Below are positions 1 to 6,468 of a DNA stretch of 8,035 bases, piece by piece. Source of the DNA: Clostridia bacterium (GTDB lineage: Bacteria > Bacillota_A > Clostridia > Christensenellales > UBA1242); assembly GCA_017466005.1 (NCBI GenBank), contig JAFTUZ010000070.1:1-8035 (forward strand), read 5' to 3'. The notes beneath the pieces were generated by a model that worked only from the letters and a program-made list of their open reading frames with translations, searched no databases and was not told the DNA's origin. Numbering within the stretch: the first letter of the stretch is position 1; the number at the start of each line of letters is the position of its first letter. Position numbers and translations under genes: made by a program.

Positions 1-326
1 ATTTCTGGGTGTTTTGCAACATAAGCCACCTTGCCACTAATTTCTTCATTATGTAAAAGTTCTTCATCAACTTCTTCACCGTTTGCCAAAACAAAAGGAG
101 TTTCATCACGATATTCAACTTTTAATTGAACATCTTTTAAAGCATCTATTATTTGCTCTTTACTTGTAAAATCAACACCACTTTCAAAACATTTTAAAGT
201 TAGAACTCTGTACAAACTACCTGTGCTAAAAAATTTAAACCCAAGGTCGTGTGCCAGCAATTTTCCTGCGGTAGATTTACCAGTGCTTGCGTCTCCATCT
301 ATTGCTATGTTAATAAATTTTTCCAT
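1..326 (-). CDS. cmk: Cytidylate kinase (CMP/dCMP kinase), N-terminal 108 residues, cut by window edge
   Basis: The product phosphorylates CMP and dCMP to the diphosphates with ATP, in cytosolic pyrimidine salvage and CTP/dCTP supply. The visible part starts MEKFINIAIDGDASTGKST, which is the Walker A loop (G11 to T19, K17 contacting phosphate). The family's nucleotide-monophosphate segment follows as STGSLYR (residues 34-40), where most members read DTGAMYR. A stretch ending in VLANGEEVDEEL fits the NMP-binding domain that distinguishes CMP kinase from other small kinases. The usual length is about 215-230 residues, so roughly half is missing off the left edge, including the lid and Walker B-like part. 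The start is supported by a strong ribosome site (AAAGGTGG, 333-341 region, about 7 bases before the ATG) and a promoter just upstream. The P-loop has Asp12 where Pro is usual, which is tolerable. The family call rests on the N-terminal half only. Confidence 0.88.
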   Translation of the reverse strand, partial: MEKFINIAIDGDASTGKSTAGKLLAHDLGFKFFSTGSLYRVLTLKCFESGVDFTSKEQIIDALKDVQLKVEYRDETPFVLANGEEVDEELLHNEEISGKVAYVAKHPE

Positions 327-359
327 ATTATGCCCACCTTTAATGTAAAATCTTAAAAA

Positions 360-388
360 AGATTACCACATATTACAGTTTTTGTCAA
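360..388 (-). promoter_or_regulatory. Vegetative sigma-70/sigma-A promoter for cmk
   Basis: Read on the minus strand, TTGACA (383-388) is followed by a 17-base spacer and TAATCT (360-365). The -10 preceded by TGG makes it an extended -10 (TGn). Transcription would begin near 353, giving a leader of about 27 bases that contains the ribosome site. The 144 bases between this promoter and the terminator of the upstream gene (389-532) are AT-rich, and I see no gene or clear structure in them. Confidence 0.78.
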
Positions 389-532
389 TTAACTACACCA
401 CTCTAACACAACATCAATAAATATCGTAAATTTAACATTATGTATGCAAAAAGTATAGGTATAGTGCTAAAAAACGTATATTATAATATATAATTTTACT
501 TTTATATTAAATTCAAAAGTTAAATATAAAAT

Positions 533-562
533 AAAAAAGTATATCAATTGATATACCTTTTT
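533..562 (-). terminator. Intrinsic terminator of the lipoprotein gene
   Basis: A perfect palindrome at 539-556 (GTATATC, loop AATT, GATATAC) is flanked by A-runs and T-runs. Read on the minus strand, the hairpin is followed by TTTTTT, and it lies 7 to 36 bases beyond the stop codon of the lipoprotein gene. The stem itself is AU-rich, so it relies on the flanking A/U pairing. It could also stop weak transcription on the plus strand. Confidence 0.8.
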
Positions 563-568
563 ATTATA

Positions 569-3049
569 TTAGTTTAACACAATGTAATCAATAATTTTAT
601 CATCTTCATCAAAGATTGCAATGCTTAATGCAACGTTTGCAGTGTTTACTTTATAACCAGCAAACATATTTTCGGCTTCGTTGTATCCATCTAAATCAAA
701 TACATATGTGTTTGTTGTTTCATCATAGAAATATTTAATTCCTGCATAACCTTCAATATTAGTCCAAACTTGGTTTTGTGCTATTGTACCTGTAAAGTTT
801 GTTTTATCTTTAAATACACCAAGTTTTATACCTGTGTCAAAACTTTCAGCATCTGCACTTAAAGTAGCTTCTTTTACAATGTTAAGCAATAATGTACTAT
901 TATCAGCATCTTCTTCACTTTTACCAGCAGCATAAGCACTTAAATATACTTTAAATTTAGCAGCTGTTACTGTGCTTGCACTACCTTTGTTTATAACAAT
1001 ATTACCTGAGGTATCTACAGAATATCCAAGGCTTTCTATTGGTTGCATCGAACCATTACCGTTAATATTTGTGTTGTTTGCAGTATTAAAGTCAAGTTCG
1101 TTAAGACCTGAATTAAATCCATACAACAAACTAGAGAAGTGGTTTTGGTTGTATCTAATTGTTCCGTTGTTTACTGTTCCGTTTTTAACTGTAATTACTT
1201 TTGGTTTATTAGTTTCGTTACAAGAACTGTTACCAATTAACATACCAAATTCTTTTAACGCATATACATCACCATTATTTACACAGTGGTCAAATGTAAG
1301 AGTTAAATCATAATCAGAAGTTCTTGCATATCCACCAATAAATATACCAGCATAACCTTCCATTATATAGTTTGCATTGTTTATACAATCTTTAAATGAT
1401 GCACTTGCAGCAAATACGTGACAAACAAAAGGACTTTCGTTAGTATCATCTGCTGTAAATACTGTGTAATCTACACCTGGCATATTTTCTATAACAACGT
1501 TTTCAAACTCAATACTTTCCCCTCTTGCAATATATACAAAAGAAGTAATACGGTCTGAAAGAGCAACTGTAAGGTTTTTAATTACAAGATTTATAGAAGT
1601 ATTAATCATCATACCAGCGTTGTTAGCAAAAGTAGAAGCTTTAGGATTAATTATTTTATAACCATTTCCATCAATACTACCTGCAAAAGTATCAACACCC
1701 AAATTATCTGCCAATGAAGATAAATCTATATCAGCAATTAATTTAAAGTATTTATAACTTTGTTCATCAGGGCAAGCATTTAACATTGTTATCCATTGTT
1801 CTGCTGTTTCTACCATATATGGATTTGCTTGAGAACCATCACCATATACAGCATTAACAGTTATATCATTCGCTTCTAAAGTATAGTCTTCCCAAACACC
1901 TGCAAAACCATTTTTAACAGGAACAGCAGGTTCGGTTTGAAGTGTACCATCTGTAACATAATAATCTACTTCATCATACATTGCCCCACCAACTTTAAAT
2001 GTTGCAGTGTATTGTGTAATTTCTTTTGTTTTATTACCAAATGTTGCAACTTGGTTTGCTGTTATTCTTTGGATAGATACAGTTTCGTTTTGAGCGTAGT
2101 AGTATTTTTCATAAACATTAACAAGGTCTTTGTTATTTTTAATTTCTACATCAAAAGCACCAGTAGTAAGGTTTGCATAACTAACACCTTGAGGTTCGCA
2201 ACCTATGTAAATGTTATTATCGTTACCAACAAAGTTGTTGTTTTCTATAACAACTTTTCCCGAAATACTACCTGCTGTTTGACCTGCAGCCCAAGCATCG
2301 CTAGGTTTATCGGTAGAACCAAGACGAGTTTTTATAGATATTGCAACATCTTTTACACCTGCTGGTGTTGTAGCACTAAAAACAGAGTTTTTAATTACTA
2401 TGCTGTTTGTTGTAGCACTATAAATGTTAAGGTCTAAAGCATAACCGTTTGTTTCACCAGCCATACCCAAAACACCTGTAAATGTACAACCATCAAAAGT
2501 TATGTTTGCAGGAGCTGTTAAGTAAACACAAGGTTCACCATTAGCACCAGCCTTAAATGTACAATCTATAAATATAAAATCTGCTTTTACTGAAGAAGAA
2601 ATTGGTTCATTAAAAACACAGTTTTCATAAACATAAATTTTAGGTGCATCTGTTTGACTTACGTTATCATCTGCTACCCATTTTGTATTTGGGTTTGTTG
2701 TAAAGGTTTGACCACCAGCAATTGAATCAACAGTTTTTAATGAAACACTACCTGTTGTAATTTTATATAATGCTGTGTCTTTGGGTGTAAATGTCCAGTT
2801 ATATTTATTTACACCAGGTTTTATTGTTTGGTTTTCGTCCCATTCAATAATTCCTTTTATATTACCCTCTACATCTGCCCTTATTGCAGGAAGAGTATCT
2901 ATAACATACTCTTGTCCAACAACTGCAACAACATTAACATCTTTCGCTTCAGGTTTGTTACAGCCGGCAAAAATCATTATAGAAGCAAGTAATATAAAGG
3001 AAAAAACTAAACTAAAAATAGTTTTACTGCTTGTAAGAATTTTACTCAT
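569..3049 (-). CDS. Secreted multidomain lipoprotein: Ig-like, beta-helix, InlB-like and GLUG-like modules
   Basis: A protein of 826 residues, exported and probably lipid-anchored on the outer face of the membrane. Residues 1-30 are a lipoprotein signal peptide: basic start, hydrophobic core, and lipobox FAGC with the lipidated Cys30 (Phe at -3 is slightly atypical). In order I then see an Ig-like module (about 36-107, with the FTPKDTALY signature), a right-handed beta-helix (about 112-310, turns such as YENCVF, FIDCTF, FDGCTF), an InlB B-repeat-like module (about 346-402, 'YTATF...GVWEDYTL...VNAVY'), then GDGSQANPYMVETAEQW opening a GLUG-like second helix (about 403-660, with LIADIDLSS and SIDGNGYKI), and a beta-rich C-terminal part (about 690-826). 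There is no LPxTG motif or catalytic motif. A role in adhesion or glycan binding is inference from module types. This ATG is chosen because AAGGA (3059-3063) lies 9 bases upstream and the signal peptide begins here. The frame stays open to 3232, but that extension runs through the promoter and the upstream gene. Confidence 0.85.
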   Translation of the reverse strand: MSKILTSSKTIFSLVFSFILLASIMIFAGCNKPEAKDVNVVAVVGQEYVIDTLPAIRADVEGNIKGIIEWDENQTIKPGVNKYNWTFTPKDTALYKITTGSVSLKTVDSIAGGQTFTTNPNTKWVADDNVSQTDAPKIYVYENCVFNEPISSSVKADFIFIDCTFKAGANGEPCVYLTAPANITFDGCTFTGVLGMAGETNGYALDLNIYSATTNSIVIKNSVFSATTPAGVKDVAISIKTRLGSTDKPSDAWAAGQTAGSISGKVVIENNNFVGNDNNIYIGCEPQGVSYANLTTGAFDVEIKNNKDLVNVYEKYYYAQNETVSIQRITANQVATFGNKTKEITQYTATFKVGGAMYDEVDYYVTDGTLQTEPAVPVKNGFAGVWEDYTLEANDITVNAVYGDGSQANPYMVETAEQWITMLNACPDEQSYKYFKLIADIDLSSLADNLGVDTFAGSIDGNGYKIINPKASTFANNAGMMINTSINLVIKNLTVALSDRITSFVYIARGESIEFENVVIENMPGVDYTVFTADDTNESPFVCHVFAASASFKDCINNANYIMEGYAGIFIGGYARTSDYDLTLTFDHCVNNGDVYALKEFGMLIGNSSCNETNKPKVITVKNGTVNNGTIRYNQNHFSSLLYGFNSGLNELDFNTANNTNINGNGSMQPIESLGYSVDTSGNIVINKGSASTVTAAKFKVYLSAYAAGKSEEDADNSTLLLNIVKEATLSADAESFDTGIKLGVFKDKTNFTGTIAQNQVWTNIEGYAGIKYFYDETTNTYVFDLDGYNEAENMFAGYKVNTANVALSIAIFDEDDKIIDYIVLN

Positions 3050-3080
3050 GACTCTATTTCCTTTTATTTTTAATATAAGT

Positions 3081-3109
3081 AGTATAGCCCTAATTATAAA
3101 AATTGTCAA
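3081..3109 (-). promoter_or_regulatory. Strong sigma-70/sigma-A promoter of the lipoprotein gene
   Basis: On the minus strand, a consensus TTGACA (3104-3109) is followed by exactly 17 bases and TATACT (3081-3086, 5 of 6 consensus). The predicted start lies near 3074, giving a leader of about 25 bases that carries the AAGGA ribosome site. This is the best-scoring promoter by eye in the window. Together with the terminator just upstream (3161-3184) it makes the lipoprotein gene an independent unit. Confidence 0.85.
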
Positions 3110-3160
3110 TGATATTTGCATTTTAAGTAATAAAAAATAAAATTTTGTAATTATAAAAAT

Positions 3161-3184
3161 AAAAAAGCCAAAATTGGCTTTTTT
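3161..3184 (-). terminator. Intrinsic terminator of the MetRS-like gene
   Basis: The hairpin core is GCCA / TGGC (3167-3170 with 3175-3178), with A6 on one side and T6 on the other. On the minus strand the stem is followed by TTTTTTATTTTTAT. It begins one base after the stop codon of the MetRS-like gene and lies about 50 bases upstream of the lipoprotein promoter. The symmetry would let it act on either strand. Confidence 0.82.
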
Positions 3185-3185
3185 A

Positions 3186-5132
3186 TTAAAGTTGTGTTGG
3201 GTGCTTTTTAAAGAAATCAAATTTAGATTCAAGGAATTTAAATTGAGTAACGTCTGGACAAATTTCTTTAAATGTTTTTTCTATATTATTCCAATCCCAC
3301 AATTTATCTTCTGCTTTCATATATTCTGCAACAAGTTCACTACCACTAGGTGCTATTGGGTGAAGCAATATTACACCTGTTTTAATTATATGAATAGTAT
3401 CGGCTATAAGTTGTTTTCTTGCTTCAATGTCATCATTTTTAGAACGTACTGACCAATCTTGGTTAGCAGCACGGAAAAACTCATCTAATAAAATCATAAC
3501 ATCGCTAAATTTAAATTTTTCAACTTTATCTTGATATGCTTCCACAACATCAACACATTGTTCTTTTGTTTTTTGGCTTGGTTCGTTTTCTGGAATTATG
3601 CCATCTAACATTGTTTGACAACTGTAAATAACCGAACGAACAAGACGGTTAAAAATATTTGTTAACATATTACCATATGCAAGCATAGGGTCGCCAGTAC
3701 CTTCAAATTCTTCTGGGTAAAATGCTTTTGATTTAAAGTTGCAAGCAGTACTGTTGGTGTTTAAACTTAAAAAATAACAACGCAATTGTTCGGGAGTGTA
3801 AAAATCTAACAATTCGTCTGTTGTAGGTGCCCTTGCCTTACCGCTACTACTAGCTTTAATTCCATTTAACAAAATATGTTTAGTAGCAACAAATGTAGGC
3901 ATTTGTAATTTACCATTTTCGGGTTTTTCGTTGTTTTCCTTACCATTAACAGCCATAAATATTGCAGGCTCGGCAAGGCAATAAAAATAAATATTATCTT
4001 CACCTAAAAATTGTACAATGCTAGATTGTTTATCACACCACCAATCTTTCCAATTTAGATTACTATTAATTTCTTCCAAATAAGTTTTGGTAAAAGAAAT
4101 TGGTGCCCATAAAGATTCTGGCCATACATAAAAAGTTAAGCCTTTTGCTTCTGGTTCAATTTCTGGCACCTTTACCCCCCAATCTAAATTACCTGTAATA
4201 CGCAAAGGTGCTAACGATTTATTTGTGGTGTATTTAATGCCTTTAGTTTTTAATATTTCACACACTACATCACGGTCTTTAATATTACCAAACACTAACT
4301 CTACACGATTTTTCTTTTCATCTACTTTAAGTTCAAAAGTATTAGGTAATTCAACACTATCAAGTTCTCCCTTGTTTTCATCTTTTATGAAAATGGCAGG
4401 GCGAACCATATAATCACGCATTTCTTTAAAAATGAATTTATGTGTAACTTCATTATCTTTCCAATAATTAAGTAAATTCATTAAATTTTCTCTGTACTCG
4501 TCTAACGAAAAATAATAGTTTGTTACATCTTTAAAAACAGGTTTGGTGCCCGATAAAGTACTTACTGGGTCTATTAAATCACGAGGGCTATATTGGTGCC
4601 CCAAAGCACACTCATCTGCATAACCAACTTCACTACAACACCCTTCTACCGGGCATTTACCTTCTACCTGCCTACCATTTAAAACAACCCCGTATTTTTC
4701 ATCATAAAACTGTTCGGTTACACGTTTTTGCATCTTACCGTTTTTCAACATTTCTTCAAAGAAATATGCAGAGATTTCTGTATGATTATCAAGTGCTGGT
4801 TGCAAACAAGAAGCATAGAAGTTGTTTAATGAAATATTGTATTTTTTTATTCCTTCTTTTTGTATTTTGTTAAAATTTTCTACATATTCTGCCAACGATA
4901 TATTAATCTCACCTTGCTCACTTAACTTACGGTGTTTTTCGGCAGATACAGAACCAAAACCATCTGTTCCACATACATAAATAACATTCTCACTTCCTAT
5001 GCGGTCTCGCATATATCTAGCATAAAAATCACTTAATATAAACTGACTTATATGCCCCAAATGCAAAGGTTTGTTACCATACGGCATACCTGCCGTAACC
5101 ACCACTCTTTTAGGGAAATTTCTTTCTTTCAT
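3186..5132 (-). CDS. Methionyl-tRNA synthetase homologue (class I tRNA ligase family) with altered active site
   Basis: A cytosolic class I aminoacyl-tRNA synthetase fold of 648 residues, related to MetRS, which charges tRNA with methionine. Seen: HLGH (24-27, the HIGH motif), Asp57 (the usual anchor of the substrate amino group), a zinc-knuckle segment with Cys160, Cys165/166, Cys175 and His179, LRITGNLDWGVKVP (310-323), and an all-helical C-terminal part in the place of the anticodon domain. Odd: KMSKS is replaced by KASSS (426-430), the methionine pocket is changed (WPES at 337-340, Tyr384 and Glu388 for the expected His and Trp), and residues about 243-308 are an insert not found in E. 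coli MetRS. The start is set by GGAG (5138-5141) 5 bases before ATG. A longer in-frame start at 5174 has no ribosome site. Automatic annotation would say metG. I withhold that symbol because canonical methionine activity is doubtful. I recall similar proteins in Clostridia named only as class I tRNA ligases. Confidence 0.85.
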   Translation of the reverse strand: MKERNFPKRVVVTAGMPYGNKPLHLGHISQFILSDFYARYMRDRIGSENVIYVCGTDGFGSVSAEKHRKLSEQGEINISLAEYVENFNKIQKEGIKKYNISLNNFYASCLQPALDNHTEISAYFFEEMLKNGKMQKRVTEQFYDEKYGVVLNGRQVEGKCPVEGCCSEVGYADECALGHQYSPRDLIDPVSTLSGTKPVFKDVTNYYFSLDEYRENLMNLLNYWKDNEVTHKFIFKEMRDYMVRPAIFIKDENKGELDSVELPNTFELKVDEKKNRVELVFGNIKDRDVVCEILKTKGIKYTTNKSLAPLRITGNLDWGVKVPEIEPEAKGLTFYVWPESLWAPISFTKTYLEEINSNLNWKDWWCDKQSSIVQFLGEDNIYFYCLAEPAIFMAVNGKENNEKPENGKLQMPTFVATKHILLNGIKASSSGKARAPTTDELLDFYTPEQLRCYFLSLNTNSTACNFKSKAFYPEEFEGTGDPMLAYGNMLTNIFNRLVRSVIYSCQTMLDGIIPENEPSQKTKEQCVDVVEAYQDKVEKFKFSDVMILLDEFFRAANQDWSVRSKNDDIEARKQLIADTIHIIKTGVILLHPIAPSGSELVAEYMKAEDKLWDWNNIEKTFKEICPDVTQFKFLESKFDFFKKHPTQL

Positions 5133-5164
5133 ACTAACTCCAATTAAAAATTTATATAAGTAAA

Positions 5165-5192
5165 ATAATAGCAAACATTATTTGTTTACCAA
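5165..5192 (-). promoter_or_regulatory. Possible proximal promoter of the MetRS-like gene
   Basis: On the minus strand, TTGGTA (5187-5192), a 16-base spacer and TATTAT (5165-5170) would give a start near 5158 and a 25-base leader with the GGAG site. It is weaker than the distal candidate at 5260-5288, and in sequence this AT-rich it could be chance. Confidence 0.35.
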
Positions 5193-5208
5193 AATTTAAC
5201 CACTATTA

Positions 5209-5248
5209 ACTTGATTAGAAAAGTTGCACACTTTTATATTACTCAAGT
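5209..5248 (-). other. Nested stem-loop in the 5' leader of the MetRS-like gene
   Basis: The outer stem ACTTGA / TCAAGT (5243-5248 with 5209-5214, 6 pairs) encloses an inner hairpin AAAAGT / ACTTTT (5230-5235 with 5219-5224, 6 pairs, 5-base loop). If transcription starts from the distal promoter this structure would sit within about 5 bases of the transcript's 5' end. I see no T-box sequence, which is the usual leader control of synthetase genes in Bacillota. The role is unknown. A 5'-stabilising structure is one possibility. Confidence 0.4.
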
Positions 5249-5259
5249 ATTTTATAGGC

Positions 5260-5288
5260 ATTATACTATTTTAATTATTTTTTTGCAA
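5260..5288 (-). promoter_or_regulatory. Distal promoter of the MetRS-like gene
   Basis: On the minus strand, TTGCAA (5283-5288, 4 of 6) is followed by 17 bases and a perfect TATAAT (5260-5265). The start would be near 5253, leaving a leader of about 120 bases before the ATG at 5132. The long leader is unusual beside the 25-27 base leaders of the two other minus-strand genes here. Confidence 0.6.
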
Positions 5289-5373
5289 TAGTTTAAAAAC
5301 ATTTTAATAAACAAATATAATTTCAAACTTAAATAATTAAATGTAAAAAATTGTAAAAAATATTGTTATTTAT

Positions 5374-5402
5374 TTGTAATTTTTTTTTAAATATTATATA
5401 AT
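5374..5402 (+). promoter_or_regulatory. Promoter of pyruvate kinase, placed for a leaderless transcript
   Basis: TTGTAA (5374-5379, 4 of 6), a 17-base spacer and a perfect TATAAT (5397-5402). The ATG begins only 9 bases after the -10 box, so a start at the usual distance (near 5409) leaves about 3 bases of leader. There is no G between 5377 and 5413, so no Shine-Dalgarno sequence is possible there from any upstream start. A weaker alternative (TTGTAA 5351-5356, 18 bases, TGTAAT 5375-5380) would give a leader of about 25 bases, also without a ribosome site. Confidence 0.6.
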
Positions 5403-5411
5403 CTAAATATT

Positions 5412-6437
5412 ATGAAAAGATTTACGAAAGTTATTTGTACGCTTGGCCCTGCGTGCAACAATGAAAAAATTTTAGAAACAATGTTTAAAGAGGGTATGAA
5501 TATTGCAAGGCTTAATATGAGCCACGGCACACACGAAACACATCAAGAGCTTATAGACAAAATTGCTCCGTTAAGAAAAAAAGGTTTAAAACTTTTAATA
5601 GATACCAAAGGCCCTGAAATTAGAATAGGAACTTTTAAAAATGGTTTTACCCAACTTGTGGAAGGTGAAAAATTTACTTTTACCAGTAAAGATATAATAG
5701 GCAATGATAAGGAGGTTAGCCTTAAATACAAAAACTTGGTAAACGAAGTAAAAGTTGGTGACCGAATTTACGCAAGCAATGCTTTAATAGTTTTAGAGAT
5801 TTTAAAAGTTACCAAAACAGATATTAAATGTAAAGTTATTTTTGGTGGCAAATTATCTAATAATAAAAGTTTAAATGTTCCTGGTGTTATACCTAGCACA
5901 CCTTATTTATCAGAAGTAGATAAACAAGATATTTTATTTGGTATTAAAAACAAAGCAGATATTTTAGCAATATCATTTGTAAGCAACAAGCAAAACGTTT
6001 TGGATATTAGAAAATTCCTTAAAGAAAACGGTGGCGAAAATATAGAAATAATTTCTAAAATAGAAAACTCTAGTGGTGTTGATAAAATAGACCAAATTAT
6101 AGACGCAAGTGACGGGATTATGGTTGCAAGAGGTGATTTGGGTGTAGAAATTCCTATTGAAAAAATACCACCAGTTCAGAAAAAACTAGTTTCGCTTTGT
6201 AATGTTAAAAAGAAAACCTGTATTGTAGCAACAGAAATGCTGGAAAGTATGACAAACTCTACCCGCCCTACCCGTGCGGAAGTTAACGATGTTGCAACCG
6301 CTGTGTACGAAGAAGCAACAGCAACAATGCTTTCGGGAGAAACAGCATCTGGTATAGACCCTGTGGGTGTTGTAAAAACTATGGTTAGAATTATAAATGA
6401 AACAGAAAAACATATTTACGGTGTTAATGTAAAATAA
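5412..6437 (+). CDS. pyk: Short pyruvate kinase lacking the C-terminal regulatory domain
   Basis: Catalyses the last glycolytic step, phosphoenolpyruvate + ADP to pyruvate + ATP, in the cytosol. Recognisable sites: KVICTLGPA at the N-terminus, ARLNMSHG (32-39, with Arg33, Asn35 and Ser37), IDTKGPEIR (63-71), the B domain (about 73-165), ISKIE with catalytic Lys216 and metal ligand Glu218, VARGDLG with Asp242, ATEML with Thr274, RPTRAE, and MLSGETA (306-312). The family is usually about 470-590 residues. This one has 341 and ends cleanly after the helix following MLSGETA, where the C domain with the effector site should begin. A terminator overlaps its stop codon, so it is not a recent truncation with remnants downstream. 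The loop before MLSGETA is EEATA where DGxDA is usual. There is no ribosome site, and the -10 box abuts the ATG. The start is chosen by family alignment, since pyruvate kinases begin a few residues before the KIVCTLGP motif. Confidence 0.93.
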   Translation: MKRFTKVICTLGPACNNEKILETMFKEGMNIARLNMSHGTHETHQELIDKIAPLRKKGLKLLIDTKGPEIRIGTFKNGFTQLVEGEKFTFTSKDIIGNDKEVSLKYKNLVNEVKVGDRIYASNALIVLEILKVTKTDIKCKVIFGGKLSNNKSLNVPGVIPSTPYLSEVDKQDILFGIKNKADILAISFVSNKQNVLDIRKFLKENGGENIEIISKIENSSGVDKIDQIIDASDGIMVARGDLGVEIPIEKIPPVQKKLVSLCNVKKKTCIVATEMLESMTNSTRPTRAEVNDVATAVYEEATATMLSGETASGIDPVGVVKTMVRIINETEKHIYGVNVK

Positions 6438-6465
6438 AAAAATATGGAAAAATCCATATTTTTTT
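6436..6465. terminator. Shared bidirectional terminator between two convergent genes
   Basis: A perfect 13-pair stem (6436-6448 with 6453-6465) with an AAAA loop. The central GGA/TCC and ATAT pairs are flanked by A7 and T7 runs, so either strand has a U-tract after the hairpin. It lies between the pyruvate kinase stop (6435-6437, two bases inside the stem) and the stop of the opposing gene (6469-6471), and serves both. Confidence 0.9.
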
Positions 6466-6468
6466 ATT

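Noticed and set aside
440..480. Short direct repeat GTATAG GTATAG and local symmetry upstream of cmk
   Set aside because: It is only two copies of six bases in AT-rich DNA, so it is likely chance.
3050..3232. Longer lipoprotein with 61 extra N-terminal residues
   Set aside because: The extension crosses the gene's own promoter, the upstream terminator and the end of the MetRS-like gene. The ATG at 3049 has a ribosome site and begins a signal peptide.
972..3452. Plus-strand open frames at 972-1313, 1937-2437, 2775-3140 and 3174-3452
   Set aside because: They lie antisense to well-supported genes, have no ribosome sites and encode compositionally odd proteins (Cys/Phe/Tyr/Asn-rich).
5133..5174. 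MetRS-like protein starting 14 codons earlier
   Set aside because: There is no ribosome site there. It would cover the candidate proximal -10 and the GGAG that serves the ATG at 5132, and MetRS proteins begin close to the beta-strand before HIGH.
5133..5253. T-box riboswitch controlling the synthetase-like gene
   Set aside because: The leader is too short and has no T-box core, no specifier loop that I can find and no terminator hairpin before the coding region.
5412..6437. Pyruvate kinase as a pseudogene
   Set aside because: All catalytic residues checked are intact, the stop is followed directly by a perfect terminator and no C-domain remnant lies downstream.
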